From contig JAJFVC010000017.1 of NCBI GenBank assembly GCA_021372005.1, positions 62,001 to 126,000 of the forward strand: DNA of 64,000 nucleotides, read 5' to 3'. Shown here piece by piece: positions 8,297-16,680 of this stretch (position 1 is its first letter; each line of letters starts with the position of its first letter). A model generated the notes under the pieces. That model was not told the DNA's origin. It made no database searches and saw nothing but the letters and a program-made list of their open reading frames with translations. A program made the position numbers and the translations under genes. Source of the stretch: Planctomycetaceae bacterium (GTDB taxonomy: Bacteria; Planctomycetota; Planctomycetia; Pirellulales; Thermoguttaceae).

Positions 8297-8815
8297 ATGT
8301 CCTTCAAGGCACAGATCAAAGCGTCGCTCGGGTGGGATTGGAGCGAAGGGGTTCGCGACAACGGCCGGCTCGATTACGCCAAAAGCCTGTCGGACGGAAT
8401 CGGCGACAACCAGGCCGAGGCGGCGTGGCATCTCGAGCAACAAACGCTTCCGTTGGGCGATTGGATCGACTACGATCTGACCAACCTGACTCGAACCGTC
8501 CTCGGCGTCGATCTTTCCACGGCGTTCGCGGCGATCAAGGCGTTGTTGTTGTTCAACGAAAGCACCGACGGCGGCGAATTGCGAATCGGGGGTGCGGCGG
8601 AGGATCCCTGGTCGGCGCCGCTGGGGGGCGAGACCGAGTCGGTGTTGGTGCCGGCCGACAGTGTGTTATTGCTGAGCAGCCGCCAAAGCGGTTGGATCGT
8701 CGATTCCGCCGCACGCCATCTGCGGTTGACCGCTTCGGGAGGCGATGTGACGTATTCGCTTGCGGTGGTCGGAACGCTTTCTGCGTCGGATTCAAGCTCT
8801 GGGTCGGGAACGTGA
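8297..8815 (+). CDS. Hypothetical phage-like protein
   Basis: The 172-residue protein follows the tail-terminator candidate with a one-base gap (TAGCATG, the same junction as at 5263). The C-terminal half is beta-rich with LRIGGAAEDPWSAPLGG, a VLVPADSVLLLSS strand pair and a late LRLTASGGDVTYSLAV. I read this as a tail or virion protein of unknown role. It ends in a Ser/Gly tail. Confidence 0.5.
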   Translation: MSFKAQIKASLGWDWSEGVRDNGRLDYAKSLSDGIGDNQAEAAWHLEQQTLPLGDWIDYDLTNLTRTVLGVDLSTAFAAIKALLLFNESTDGGELRIGGAAEDPWSAPLGGETESVLVPADSVLLLSSRQSGWIVDSAARHLRLTASGGDVTYSLAVVGTLSASDSSSGSGT

Positions 8816-8896
8816 AGTTTTTTGGGGATGCAAGAGATTTGCAGGCCGCGTCCGCCTGTTCACTCGGACATTCGTTTTTCCTTTCGGATGATTTCC

Positions 8897-9757
8897 ATGT
8901 CGATTGCCTTCAAAGAACTGGCCGGATCGCCGACCGAGCACTACGGTCCCGAGGGCGTGCGGGCACAACGCCGATTGGTCTGCGCTTGGGACGACCGCAC
9001 GGCGTTGGTCGAAGAATTGTTGGGCGACGGCTATGAGTTCGGCGGATGTCGCCGGGCCAATTATCCGGGCACGGCGCACATCGTGGCGATGCGGGCCCAA
9101 GTCGAGGCGTTCGCCGACGACGTGGTTCCGCAGACGTTGTCCGAGGTGACCGAAGGGTTGAACACGTATCGCGGGTTTGCCAAGGTGACGGTCGACTATG
9201 AACTGCTGGCCTCGGCCAACCGTGAGGATCTGCCGACGGTGATCGAAGGAACGTTTTTAACGTATCGGATGCGACGCGGTTGGGAGACGATCTCGTTGCG
9301 AGGTGACGACTTGCAATGGGAAAATGAGCCATCCGCCGAAGTGCCGGCCGAGGCGATCGGCGCGATCCGCATCCCGATCGTCGAGCATCGTCTTTCGTGG
9401 CGGCGCGTCGTGCGTCCGCCGTGGACGGCCATTCGTGCGGCGGCTGGCGCCGTCAACGACGCGGAATTTCTCGGCGCGGCGGCCGGCAGTCTGATGTTCG
9501 ACGGCGCCGCGGCCGAACACGAATTCATCCGCATCTCCGACACCGATGATGTCGAGTTCGCGTGGCGATTGGAGTATATCTTTCGCGAGAGAAATGCGAG
9601 GCTGTTGATTCCCGGCGTTATGGCCGGCTGGAACCATCAATATCGCCCCACCCCGATCGGTTCAGCCAACTGGGATCGCTTGCACAGCGTCGCCCAAGAC
9701 GCTCACTTTCTCTATCGGACCTGCGATTTCGGGGCGTTGCTGAAATATGAGGAATAG
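8897..9757 (+). CDS. Hypothetical phage-cluster protein
   Basis: The 286-residue protein shows no familiar catalytic motif. It begins MSIAFKELAGSP and contains a central AFADDVVPQTLSEV helix and a C-terminal aromatic region. The ATG at 8897 is preferred; another in-frame ATG lies at 8888. It is the last clearly phage-like gene. Its stop at 9755-9757 lies inside the start of the following glycosyltransferase gene, an 11-base overlap that links the two sets of genes in one transcript. Confidence 0.5.
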   Translation: MSIAFKELAGSPTEHYGPEGVRAQRRLVCAWDDRTALVEELLGDGYEFGGCRRANYPGTAHIVAMRAQVEAFADDVVPQTLSEVTEGLNTYRGFAKVTVDYELLASANREDLPTVIEGTFLTYRMRRGWETISLRGDDLQWENEPSAEVPAEAIGAIRIPIVEHRLSWRRVVRPPWTAIRAAAGAVNDAEFLGAAAGSLMFDGAAAEHEFIRISDTDDVEFAWRLEYIFRERNARLLIPGVMAGWNHQYRPTPIGSANWDRLHSVAQDAHFLYRTCDFGALLKYEE

Positions 9758-10853
9758 GGAGCGTGAGTTTGGCGGCGCGATCGCGGCGAGTTCCGTGTTT
9801 GTCAGCGGCTATCCGAGCGACGTCGGCGGCGCAAACACTGAACTGTGGCATACCGTTCGTCTCTGGCGGCGGTTCGGCGTCGAGGTCGTGTTGATTCCCA
9901 CCTGGCGGGCCGATCCGGTCTGGCGCGGGCGGCTCGAGGCGATCGGTTGTCGAACCGTGGAAAGCAATCCCGACGACCTGCAAAATGTGCCAGGCCTGGC
10001 GGGCGCCGCCGTGGTCTCGTTCTGCAACACGCGATTTTTGGCCGCGGCCGAGCGGTTTCGGTCCTTGGGCTGCAAAATCGTTTGGCTCAACTGCATGAAT
10101 TGGCTGTTTCCCGAAGAACGTCTCCACTACCGGCGTTTTGGGGTTTTTGATCGTTATGTATTTCAAAGCCTGTATCAACGCGGTCGGCTGGCCGGAGAGC
10201 TCGCCAAGTACGGATATCGAGCGAGCCAGGGAGTCGTGATTCGCGGGGCGTTGGACCCGGCTGAATTTCCGTTTCGGCCGCGGCGCCGCGCGCCGGGCGA
10301 GACGTTTGTCGTGGGGCGGCTGAGTCGTCCGGCCCCGGAGAAATTTTCGCCGCACACCTGGGCGATTTTCGGCCGCATGCCGTCGCCGAGAGCCGCTCGG
10401 GTCATGGGGTGGAGCGACGCCGTTCAGGCCCGGTTGGGCGGTCCGCCGCCATGGGCCGAGTGTCTGTCGGCGGGCGCCGAATCCTCGCGGCGGTTTTTGG
10501 AAAAACTCCATTGTCTGGTTCAGTTGGGCGGCAGCGCGGTCGAAAACTGGCCGCGCGTCGGGCTGGAGGCGATGGCCGCCGGCGTTCCGTTGGTGGTCGA
10601 TCGCAAAGGCGGCTGGAAGGAAATGATCCGCCACGGTCAGACCGGTTTTTTGTGTGAGACGGACGCCACCGCTGTCGAATGCGTTGCGCGACTTGCCCGC
10701 GATGAACCGTATCGACAGGCCGTCGTCACACAGGCGCGAAGGGCGTTAGAAAACGAATTGGCTGATCCACAGTCGCTTTGGAATCGGTGGCGATGTCTGC
10801 TGATGGGCCTGGGAGAAGCGGCGACGGGGCAAAGGTTTTTGCGATGTCTGTAA
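9747..10853 (+). CDS. GT4-like glycosyltransferase
   Basis: The 368-residue product has a GT-B layout. The N-terminal Rossmann half begins near VFVSGYPSDVGGANTELWH. The C-terminal half contains VVGRLSRPAPEKFSP and the nucleotide-sugar binding signature VENWPRVGLEAMAAGVPLV, with the E-x7-E spacing typical of GT4. The donor and acceptor sugars are unknown. No membrane segment is visible, so it is probably cytosolic. It overlaps the previous phage-like gene by 11 bases and the next gene by 10, so the three are probably co-translated. A GTG further in (before VSGYPSD) is an alternative start. Confidence 0.75.
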   Translation: MRNREREFGGAIAASSVFVSGYPSDVGGANTELWHTVRLWRRFGVEVVLIPTWRADPVWRGRLEAIGCRTVESNPDDLQNVPGLAGAAVVSFCNTRFLAAAERFRSLGCKIVWLNCMNWLFPEERLHYRRFGVFDRYVFQSLYQRGRLAGELAKYGYRASQGVVIRGALDPAEFPFRPRRRAPGETFVVGRLSRPAPEKFSPHTWAIFGRMPSPRAARVMGWSDAVQARLGGPPPWAECLSAGAESSRRFLEKLHCLVQLGGSAVENWPRVGLEAMAAGVPLVVDRKGGWKEMIRHGQTGFLCETDATAVECVARLARDEPYRQAVVTQARRALENELADPQSLWNRWRCLLMGLGEAATGQRFLRCL

Positions 10854-11557
10854 AAATCGCCGTGGTGTGCGTCACGTATAATCGGCCGCATTCGTTGGGA
10901 CGGATGATTCACTGTTTCGAGCGGCAGGACCACGCGCGGCGAGAATTGGTGATTTTGGACGACGCCGGTCAGTATCGCAACGCCGAAGGTCCACAATGGC
11001 GGTTGGTCTCGGTCTCGCGGCGATTCTCGACGCTCGGCGAGAAGCGAAACGCCGCCGTGAAGCTTGTCTCGCCCGATGCGGAGTGGTTGGCCGTGTGGGA
11101 CGACGACGACCTCTACATGCCCTGGGCGTTGCAGGCCTCGGCGGCGGCGTTGCAGCAGGCGGCCTGGTCGCAACCCAGCCTTGTGCTGCATCCGTTGTCC
11201 GACGGCACGCTGCGGCAGCATTGGACCGGCGGGCTGTTCCATTCCGGTTGGGCGTATCGCCGCGAGGCGTTCGAGCGGGTCGGCGGGTATCCGGCGCTCG
11301 ACAACGGCGAGGATCAGGGCTTGGCCGCCCGATTTCAGCAATACAACGTGGCGTCGGCGGACCCGATCGCGCTGGGTTTTCGGCCGTTTTTGGTGTATCC
11401 GTGGCACAACGGCCTGCATTTGTCGTGGGCGGGCCCGAACGGTTACGCGCAGTGGGGGCGGATGGAAATTACGTCGGCAGCCGTTCATTCGGAAAAACCG
11501 TCTCTGCGGCTCGATGCGTCCAACATCCGCAGCGGCGTGCATCCTCGTAAGTTTTAA
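10844..11557 (+). CDS. GT2-like glycosyltransferase (GT-A fold)
   Basis: The 237-residue protein has a GT-A fold. IAVVCVTYNRPHSLGR opens the domain, LVILDDAG forms the first Asp-rich strand, and AVWDDDDLYMP carries the DXD metal-binding site at about residue 85. GGYPALDNGEDQGLA supplies the likely catalytic acidic patch. It lacks membrane segments and is short for a GT2 enzyme. ATG 10844 lies within the end of the previous gene. The substrate cannot be inferred. Confidence 0.75.
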   Translation: MSVKIAVVCVTYNRPHSLGRMIHCFERQDHARRELVILDDAGQYRNAEGPQWRLVSVSRRFSTLGEKRNAAVKLVSPDAEWLAVWDDDDLYMPWALQASAAALQQAAWSQPSLVLHPLSDGTLRQHWTGGLFHSGWAYRREAFERVGGYPALDNGEDQGLAARFQQYNVASADPIALGFRPFLVYPWHNGLHLSWAGPNGYAQWGRMEITSAAVHSEKPSLRLDASNIRSGVHPRKF

Positions 11558-11611
11558 TAGCTTTCCAAAAGTCGCAAGTCGAACATCTTAAAATTCCAAC
11601 GTCATTTTTTG

Positions 11612-12469
11612 ATGAACATCCGTTTAATTCGTGAAGTGAACGCTCCAAGCGGCCGTGGGCCCGGCAACGGGATGTTTGCGTTGCAGCGAGCATTGCGACG
11701 AGTTCAGCCCGAATGGTTTCACCTCGGCGGACGATTGCGAGCCGACGAGATCCCGTGGTTTTGGTGTTGGGAAGACCGGACGGCCGCGTGTCGGTGCGCG
11801 ACGGCGGGTCGGCCGTTCGTCCTCGGGCCCAATATGTTGTTCGCCAATTGGACGACTCCATGCGGTGTGGCTGGCGAACGGGAATTGTGCAACGCCGCGA
11901 GCTGCCGGCTGCAATTTACGGAATCGGCATGGTATCGCGACTGGATTTTGGCTCATTGCGGCCCGGCCATGCGGGCGCCGATCGTTTTATGGCCCTATCC
12001 CATCGACCCCCTGCCCGGCGATCCGCAGCCCGCGCGATTCGACTTGCTGATCTACGAAAAAAGCGGGTTCGATCCATCCTTGCCGCAACGACTCGTCTGC
12101 CGTTGGCCGGCGTCGGTTCGCGTGCGCTATTCGCGGTTTCGCCGCGAACGACTTGTCGAGCTGGCTCGTCGGTCGCGGGCGTGCGTCTATTTGTCGGACA
12201 ACGATCGCGGACCATTGGCGTTGGCCGAGATCGTGTTGTCCGGTTGTCCGGCGATTGGAATGCCTCGTGGCGCGCCGTGGCTGAGCGATCCACGATTGGG
12301 CTTTCAGGTGGAGCGGCTTGAACTGGTGACATTGTGCGACGCCATCGAGCAGCTTCGGCAAAAAGACCGCATGTCGGTGGCGGAAGTTGCCCGCCAACAG
12401 TTTGACGAGCAGGCGATCATTCAGACGATTTTCCAGGCCTTGGAGAGCATCAAGGGTGCAGCAGCATAA
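11612..12469 (+). CDS. GT-B-like glycosyltransferase/hypothetical
   Basis: The 285-residue protein has a C-terminal GT-B-like half: CVYLSDNDRGPLALAEIV followed by LSGCPAIGMP resembles the donor-binding loop of family 1 or 4 enzymes. The N-terminal half (GRGPGNGMFALQRAL) resembles the acceptor domain. It is shorter than typical GT4 enzymes, so it may be a reduced or divergent member. A 54-base A/T-rich gap separates it from the preceding gene and no ribosome site is obvious. It ends seven bases from the end of a convergent regulator. Confidence 0.6.
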   Translation: MNIRLIREVNAPSGRGPGNGMFALQRALRRVQPEWFHLGGRLRADEIPWFWCWEDRTAACRCATAGRPFVLGPNMLFANWTTPCGVAGERELCNAASCRLQFTESAWYRDWILAHCGPAMRAPIVLWPYPIDPLPGDPQPARFDLLIYEKSGFDPSLPQRLVCRWPASVRVRYSRFRRERLVELARRSRACVYLSDNDRGPLALAEIVLSGCPAIGMPRGAPWLSDPRLGFQVERLELVTLCDAIEQLRQKDRMSVAEVARQQFDEQAIIQTIFQALESIKGAAA

Positions 12470-12476
12470 ACGAGAC

Positions 12477-13040
12477 TCATGAATTGGTTGCACATCTTCG
12501 TGCCCGCTCACGGTTTTGTTTCGTTGTCTCCCGAAAGAACAATCGCAACAGCCCGCAGACGAGTCTTGCCAGTTTGCCGTCGATCAACACGTCGAGGATG
12601 GCGTGGAGTTCACGGTGTTCGCTCATCCGACGTACGAGGCGCAAAACGTCCTGGACGGTTTCTTCGTCCTGACGGTCGAGGCGTTTGTGCAGTCGGTCGA
12701 AGTCGGCCTCGGACCAATGATGGAAAAGTTCGCCGTGCGTCTCAACAGCCTCGACCACGGCGGGGCGGTTTTTTGGGGCAAAACGACGAAAAAGCAATTG
12801 CGCGGGGTCGATAAAAAACTCATCGGCCCTCACGCCGAGACCATCGGCCAATCGACGCAAGGTCTTTGCGTGCGGCCTGCTCTCGCCACAGAGGATCCCG
12901 CGAATCGTCCGACGATCGACGCCGGTTTGTCGCACCACTTGATCGACGGTCAACCCCTGGCCGGCCATCAAACGCGCCAAGTTGTCGCCAACCTGCTCCG
13001 ATCGGCGAACGGACCCGCGACGCCTGTTGAGTGATTGCAT
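12477..13040 (-). CDS. XRE-family helix-turn-helix regulator
   Basis: The 187-residue protein carries a Cro/CI-type HTH at about residues 15-72: VGDNLARLMAGQGLTV, VDRRTIRGILCG as recognition helix, and LRRLADGLGVRADEFF closing the domain. The C-terminal 100 residues are helical and could mediate dimerisation. An upstream-extended frame reaches 13154, but the consensus promoter at 13048-13076 places the transcript start at about the ATG at 13040, so I take that codon. Its position facing the phage-like cluster, and the leaderless layout also seen for phage repressors, make it a candidate repressor of that cluster. That is inference. Confidence 0.75.
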   Translation of the reverse strand: MQSLNRRRGSVRRSEQVGDNLARLMAGQGLTVDQVVRQTGVDRRTIRGILCGESRPHAKTLRRLADGLGVRADEFFIDPAQLLFRRFAPKNRPAVVEAVETHGELFHHWSEADFDRLHKRLDRQDEETVQDVLRLVRRMSEHRELHAILDVLIDGKLARLVCGLLRLFFRETTKQNRERARRCATNS

Positions 13041-13047
13041 GAACAAA

Positions 13048-13076
13048 CGTATACTATCCGAGCCGGCGTTTGTCAA
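13048..13076 (-). promoter_or_regulatory. Consensus promoter of XRE regulator, leaderless
   Basis: On the minus strand a perfect TTGACA (13071-13076) stands 17 bases from TATACG (13048-13053). The start codon is only 7 bases beyond the -10 box, so the transcript should begin at or next to the ATG. A GTATAC palindrome overlaps the -10 region and could be part of an operator. Confidence 0.7.
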
Positions 13077-13173
13077 GCGGGTGGGCGAAAAACGGAAAAA
13101 ACCGCGATCGGGTGTGAAGGGCGAGACGCGAACGGATCCGTCGGGAGGTGACAATCAATCCGTTGTCGCCGGA

Positions 13174-14844
13174 TCACCAGGGCAACTCGACCCGTTCTTG
13201 TTCGGCGGCTTTGCGGAGTTTGCCGAGCGCGCGGGCCTCGATTTGGCGAACCCGCTCTTTCGTCACGCCCAATTCGACGCCAACTTGTTTGAGCGTCAAC
13301 TCACGTCCGTGTTGCAGGCCGAACCGCCGTACGATGATCTTTTGTTCGCGATCATCGAGGCATTCGAGCATTCGGGCCACTTTGGTTTCGCGCTGATTTT
13401 GCGCGGCCTCCTGCTCGAACGGATCGGTTCGAGGGTCTTCGGTCGCGGCGAACATTTCCGCGTCGCCGGCGCGGAATCGATCGCGATGGCGATGCTCGTC
13501 GGGGATGGTGCGGGCGAAGTTTTTCATGATCGCCCAACTCGCGTAGGTGCTGAACTTGTTGCCGCGCGAGTAATCGAATTTTTCGACGGCCCGCATTAGC
13601 GACATATTGCCGTCGCTGACCAATTCAAAAAAGTTCTGGCCGAGTCCGACGTGCCGTTTGGCGATCGAGACGACCAACCGCAAATTGGCGCGGATGATTT
13701 GGTTCTTCGTCGCCACGGCCTCATCGTACAGCCGCTCGATCTGGTCCATCAACCGGCGCTTCGGTTGGGCCGGGTCGAGCCGCGATCGCAGCCGGGCGGC
13801 TTTGTACTTTAAATAGTTCATCTTGCGGAACAGGTGCGATTCCTGCTGCCGCGTCAGCAGCGGCACCTCGTACAAACTGGCCAAATACGGCGGCAAACCG
13901 CTTGGCAACCGCGATTTTTTCGGCGGGGCATCCGGCTCGGGCATCTCGGCCATCACGCGATTTTCGGTCTTTTGCGACCGCACGCGGCCGAACGCCTCGC
14001 ATGCGATGTAGTCCAGCGGCAACTCCAAAATGCGTCGAGCCCGCATTTCAGAAACGATTCGGTAGATGCTCGTGCGCGTGCGGCAAAACCGTCGCGACAG
14101 GATTTCGATCGACTCGCCCTGCTGATATTGTCGATAGATGGTTTGTTTTGCGTCGACTCGCAGGGGGCCGTGCCCGTCAGGGAACACCGCCGCCTCGGGA
14201 TGGTCGCGGTCGAACTGTTTGAGCGTATAGCGGATGGTTTCGACGCTGCGGCTGGTTTTGCGAGCCAGTCGTTTTGTCACATCGGACGGCCGACCGCCGG
14301 CGCGGGCCAAGCGGCGCGCCCGTTCAATAATCTTTTCGCGTTCTTCGCCGGTCAACTGGCTGAACCGCGATCCACGTTCGATCCGCGTTTGGTTTTGTTC
14401 GATGAAACGTTCGACCGAACTCTGCAAAAAACCGATGCGCTTGCGGCCGTCGAGCACGAAACGCCGGCTGATCAGCCCGTGACGACGCCACCGCGAAATC
14501 GTCTTGGTCGAAACGTTGAATTGCTTGGCCAACTGCTCGACCGTGAGCACCTGCTCGCCGACGGCCTCGGCCTGGAGACGCGACGACTCGGACAGGTCTT
14601 CCACGAACAATCGCAGATCGTGGAGGGCCTCTTGACCGGTCAACTGAAGATCGGGATACGATTCCGGTCGGAAGTTGGTGATGCGGTAGCAAAGATATTC
14701 GTAAGGATAGCGGCGCGCAGGGTCCAACTCGCCAAGCAATCGTTCCACTTGCGCGGCCTGTTCGATCCGTTTGTCGCGGGGGGCGAAACGGACTTGCTGG
14801 TCGCGGAGCTGTCGAATCACCGGATTCCAGTAGTCGTTGTGCAT
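13174..14844 (-). CDS. Sigma-70 family factor with N-terminal HTH array
   Basis: The 556-residue protein ends as a sigma-70 factor: region 2 at about 382-450 ([41 protein letters not shown]) and region 4 at about 494-545 (CLDDREQKIIVRRFG and GVTKERVRQIEARA). Region 3 is short or missing. Ahead of it lie several helix-turn-helix-like units: about 97-125 (LTVEQLAKQFNVSTKTISRW), 170-212 (DVTKRLARKTSRSVETI) and 235-270 (SIEILSRRFCRTRTSIYRI). This combination is not that of a standard RpoD. ATG 14844 is chosen because AAGGAGCAG precedes it and a promoter lies just upstream. It sits next to, and on the same strand as, the XRE regulator. Confidence 0.85.
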   Translation of the reverse strand: MHNDYWNPVIRQLRDQQVRFAPRDKRIEQAAQVERLLGELDPARRYPYEYLCYRITNFRPESYPDLQLTGQEALHDLRLFVEDLSESSRLQAEAVGEQVLTVEQLAKQFNVSTKTISRWRRHGLISRRFVLDGRKRIGFLQSSVERFIEQNQTRIERGSRFSQLTGEEREKIIERARRLARAGGRPSDVTKRLARKTSRSVETIRYTLKQFDRDHPEAAVFPDGHGPLRVDAKQTIYRQYQQGESIEILSRRFCRTRTSIYRIVSEMRARRILELPLDYIACEAFGRVRSQKTENRVMAEMPEPDAPPKKSRLPSGLPPYLASLYEVPLLTRQQESHLFRKMNYLKYKAARLRSRLDPAQPKRRLMDQIERLYDEAVATKNQIIRANLRLVVSIAKRHVGLGQNFFELVSDGNMSLMRAVEKFDYSRGNKFSTYASWAIMKNFARTIPDEHRHRDRFRAGDAEMFAATEDPRTDPFEQEAAQNQRETKVARMLECLDDREQKIIVRRFGLQHGRELTLKQVGVELGVTKERVRQIEARALGKLRKAAEQERVELPW

Positions 14845-14877
14845 GATTTCTGCTCCTTCTCTCGCCCGACACCATCC

Positions 14878-14905
14878 AGTATACCAGCGCTGCAATTTTT
14901 CACAA
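14878..14905 (-). promoter_or_regulatory. Promoter of HTH-array sigma gene
   Basis: On the minus strand TTGTGA (14900-14905) is followed after 16 bases by TATACT (14878-14883), a 5/6 match to the -10 consensus. The transcript would start near 14871 and give a leader of about 25 bases containing the AAGGAG ribosome site before the ATG at 14844. Confidence 0.55.
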
Positions 14906-15305
14906 GTGGATGTTGCAAAAATATGCCTGTTCTCCTGAAAAGTCCAGCAGATACGACTCGAAAAAAGAGGCCTCAAGCAGGTTGGACACTTGGTATGGTT
15001 GGAAAAAATGACCACCGACCGTCCTTTTTTCTCCCATCACGGATGGATGCGAAGGATCCAACGTTCAGTTTTTGATTATTTTTGGGGGCTCTAACACGAC
15101 CTGCGAAATCTCCGCCCTGTCAAAAATTGACGTAACAGACTGGCTGAAAAAGAAAATGGAAAGGCTCGGTGCTTTGGGTAATTCGTTTCAGGCGGTGTCT
15201 GTGTAGGAAGTTCGGTGCTAGCGGTAAACTTTGCCGGTTGGAGTGGTCGATCTAGTGACTACCTGTTCTTGGCAATCCTTTGCCCTCATTCGATATGGGA
15301 CGGCC
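14906..15305. other. Intergenic region between divergent genes
   Basis: This stretch separates the divergent sigma gene and a secreted-protein gene. I see no convincing gene, RNA or strong terminator. Homopolymer runs near 15010-15080 give it a lower G+C content than its surroundings. Promoter-like pieces for the rightward gene are weak. The open frames that cross it lack ribosome sites. Confidence 0.5.
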
Positions 15306-16649
15306 ATGAAGATCTCTTCGATGCAACAAGCGTTTTTTTTGGGGTGGTGGACGATTTTCATCGCGACGATCGCGGCGGCGGCCGACTCAGATCCCTCGCG
15401 TTGGAGTCTCCGTCCGGAGCGGAAGGTCGGTCAAGTCGACCGCGTCACCGTCAAACTGGAGACCAACGGTGAGACGAAGTTTACGGAAGACGGCAAGCCG
15501 CAAAAAGAAAAAATGAGCGTTTTGTGTGAGCTCGATTATTTGGAGAAGACTTTGGCCGTCGACCAAGTTGGCGGTCGTGCGATCCGCGACTATCAAAAAG
15601 TCTCGGCGACGGTGCGCATCGGCGACAGTTCGTATCAACCGGCGCTGGCGGCCTCTCGTCGGCGAGTGGTTGTGGAGGCCGGCGACCAGTCGGTCGTAAA
15701 ATTTTTGCCAGCCGGAAACTTGCTGCGCGACGAGTTGGACACGATCGACATGCAAGCCGACAGTCTGTTGTTGGATCGGTTGCTGCCGGATCGTCCCGTT
15801 GGGGTGGGCGATCGTTGGGCGATTTCGGAGCCGTTGGCCGCGGCGTTGCTTGGGCTCGACGAGGTGGCCAAGTCGACGGTCGAGTGCACGTTGAAAGAAG
15901 TCACGCCGACGGTGGCGCGATTTGAGATCGGCGGCCGCGTCGAAGGCGCCGCCAACGGAGTTTCGACGGTCGTCAAGCTGCGGGGACGCTGCCGTTTCGA
16001 TCGCCGTGTCCAGCGAGTCGATTGGATCGGTTGGTTGATTCAAGACAGCCGGCCCAGCAGTTTCGTGACCGACGGCATGGACGTGGTCTCGCGGTTGCAG
16101 GTGTTGGTCGCGCCGGCCAAAGAGCCGGAATCGCTCGGCGAGGCCGCGTTGGCCGCCTGGTCGAAAAAAATGACGGCGACGCCCGACCGCTTGCTGTTGA
16201 GTTATCAATCGCCCGACGGCAGTTGGCGGTTGAACTACGATCGCGGTTGGTATTTGCACCATCAGCGTCCGCAGAGTTCCGTGGCGGTGCTGCGGCGATT
16301 GGATCGCGGCGAATTGGCCGGCCAATGCAATCTCGCTTCGTTGGCCAAGGGCGATCCGGAGAAGATGATTTCGATCGAGGATTTTCAGCAAGACGTGCGT
16401 CGGGCGCTGGATAAGAATTTTGGCGAGTTCGTCGAGGCGGGTCAGTCGGCCAACGCGGCCAAGTATCGGGTCTATCGCGTCGTGGCCGAGGGCGTCGCAT
16501 CGGAAATCCCCATGCGTTGGATTTATTATCTGATCACCGACGCCGAGGGCCATCAGGCCGCGCTGACGTTCGCCGTCGAGCAAAGCCACGTCAAACGGTT
16601 CGCCGACGCCGACAAACCGATGGTCGATTCCCTGCGGTTCTTGAAATAG
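15306..16649 (+). CDS. Secreted hypothetical protein
   Basis: The 447-residue product begins with a signal peptide (MKISSMQQ, then a hydrophobic stretch ending near TIAAAADSD). The mature protein has two parts. Residues about 40-280 are beta-rich with regular strand patterns (VGVGDRWAISEPL, VKLRGRCRFDRRVQRVDWIG). Residues about 290-440 contain SYQSPDGSWRLNYDRGWYLHH and resemble proteins that bind or carry lipids or glycans only in a general way. No catalytic residues are recognised. The ATG at 15306 is chosen because upstream codons would place non-signal sequence in front of the leader. Confidence 0.7.
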   Translation: MKISSMQQAFFLGWWTIFIATIAAAADSDPSRWSLRPERKVGQVDRVTVKLETNGETKFTEDGKPQKEKMSVLCELDYLEKTLAVDQVGGRAIRDYQKVSATVRIGDSSYQPALAASRRRVVVEAGDQSVVKFLPAGNLLRDELDTIDMQADSLLLDRLLPDRPVGVGDRWAISEPLAAALLGLDEVAKSTVECTLKEVTPTVARFEIGGRVEGAANGVSTVVKLRGRCRFDRRVQRVDWIGWLIQDSRPSSFVTDGMDVVSRLQVLVAPAKEPESLGEAALAAWSKKMTATPDRLLLSYQSPDGSWRLNYDRGWYLHHQRPQSSVAVLRRLDRGELAGQCNLASLAKGDPEKMISIEDFQQDVRRALDKNFGEFVEAGQSANAAKYRVYRVVAEGVASEIPMRWIYYLITDAEGHQAALTFAVEQSHVKRFADADKPMVDSLRFLK

Positions 16650-16680
16650 CGAGGCGTGCGAGAGGACGCGGCGGCTCGAT

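Noticed and set aside
13834-15075. Rightward 413-codon frame antisense to the sigma factor
   Set aside because: Shadow of the sigma gene with no ribosome site and no domain.
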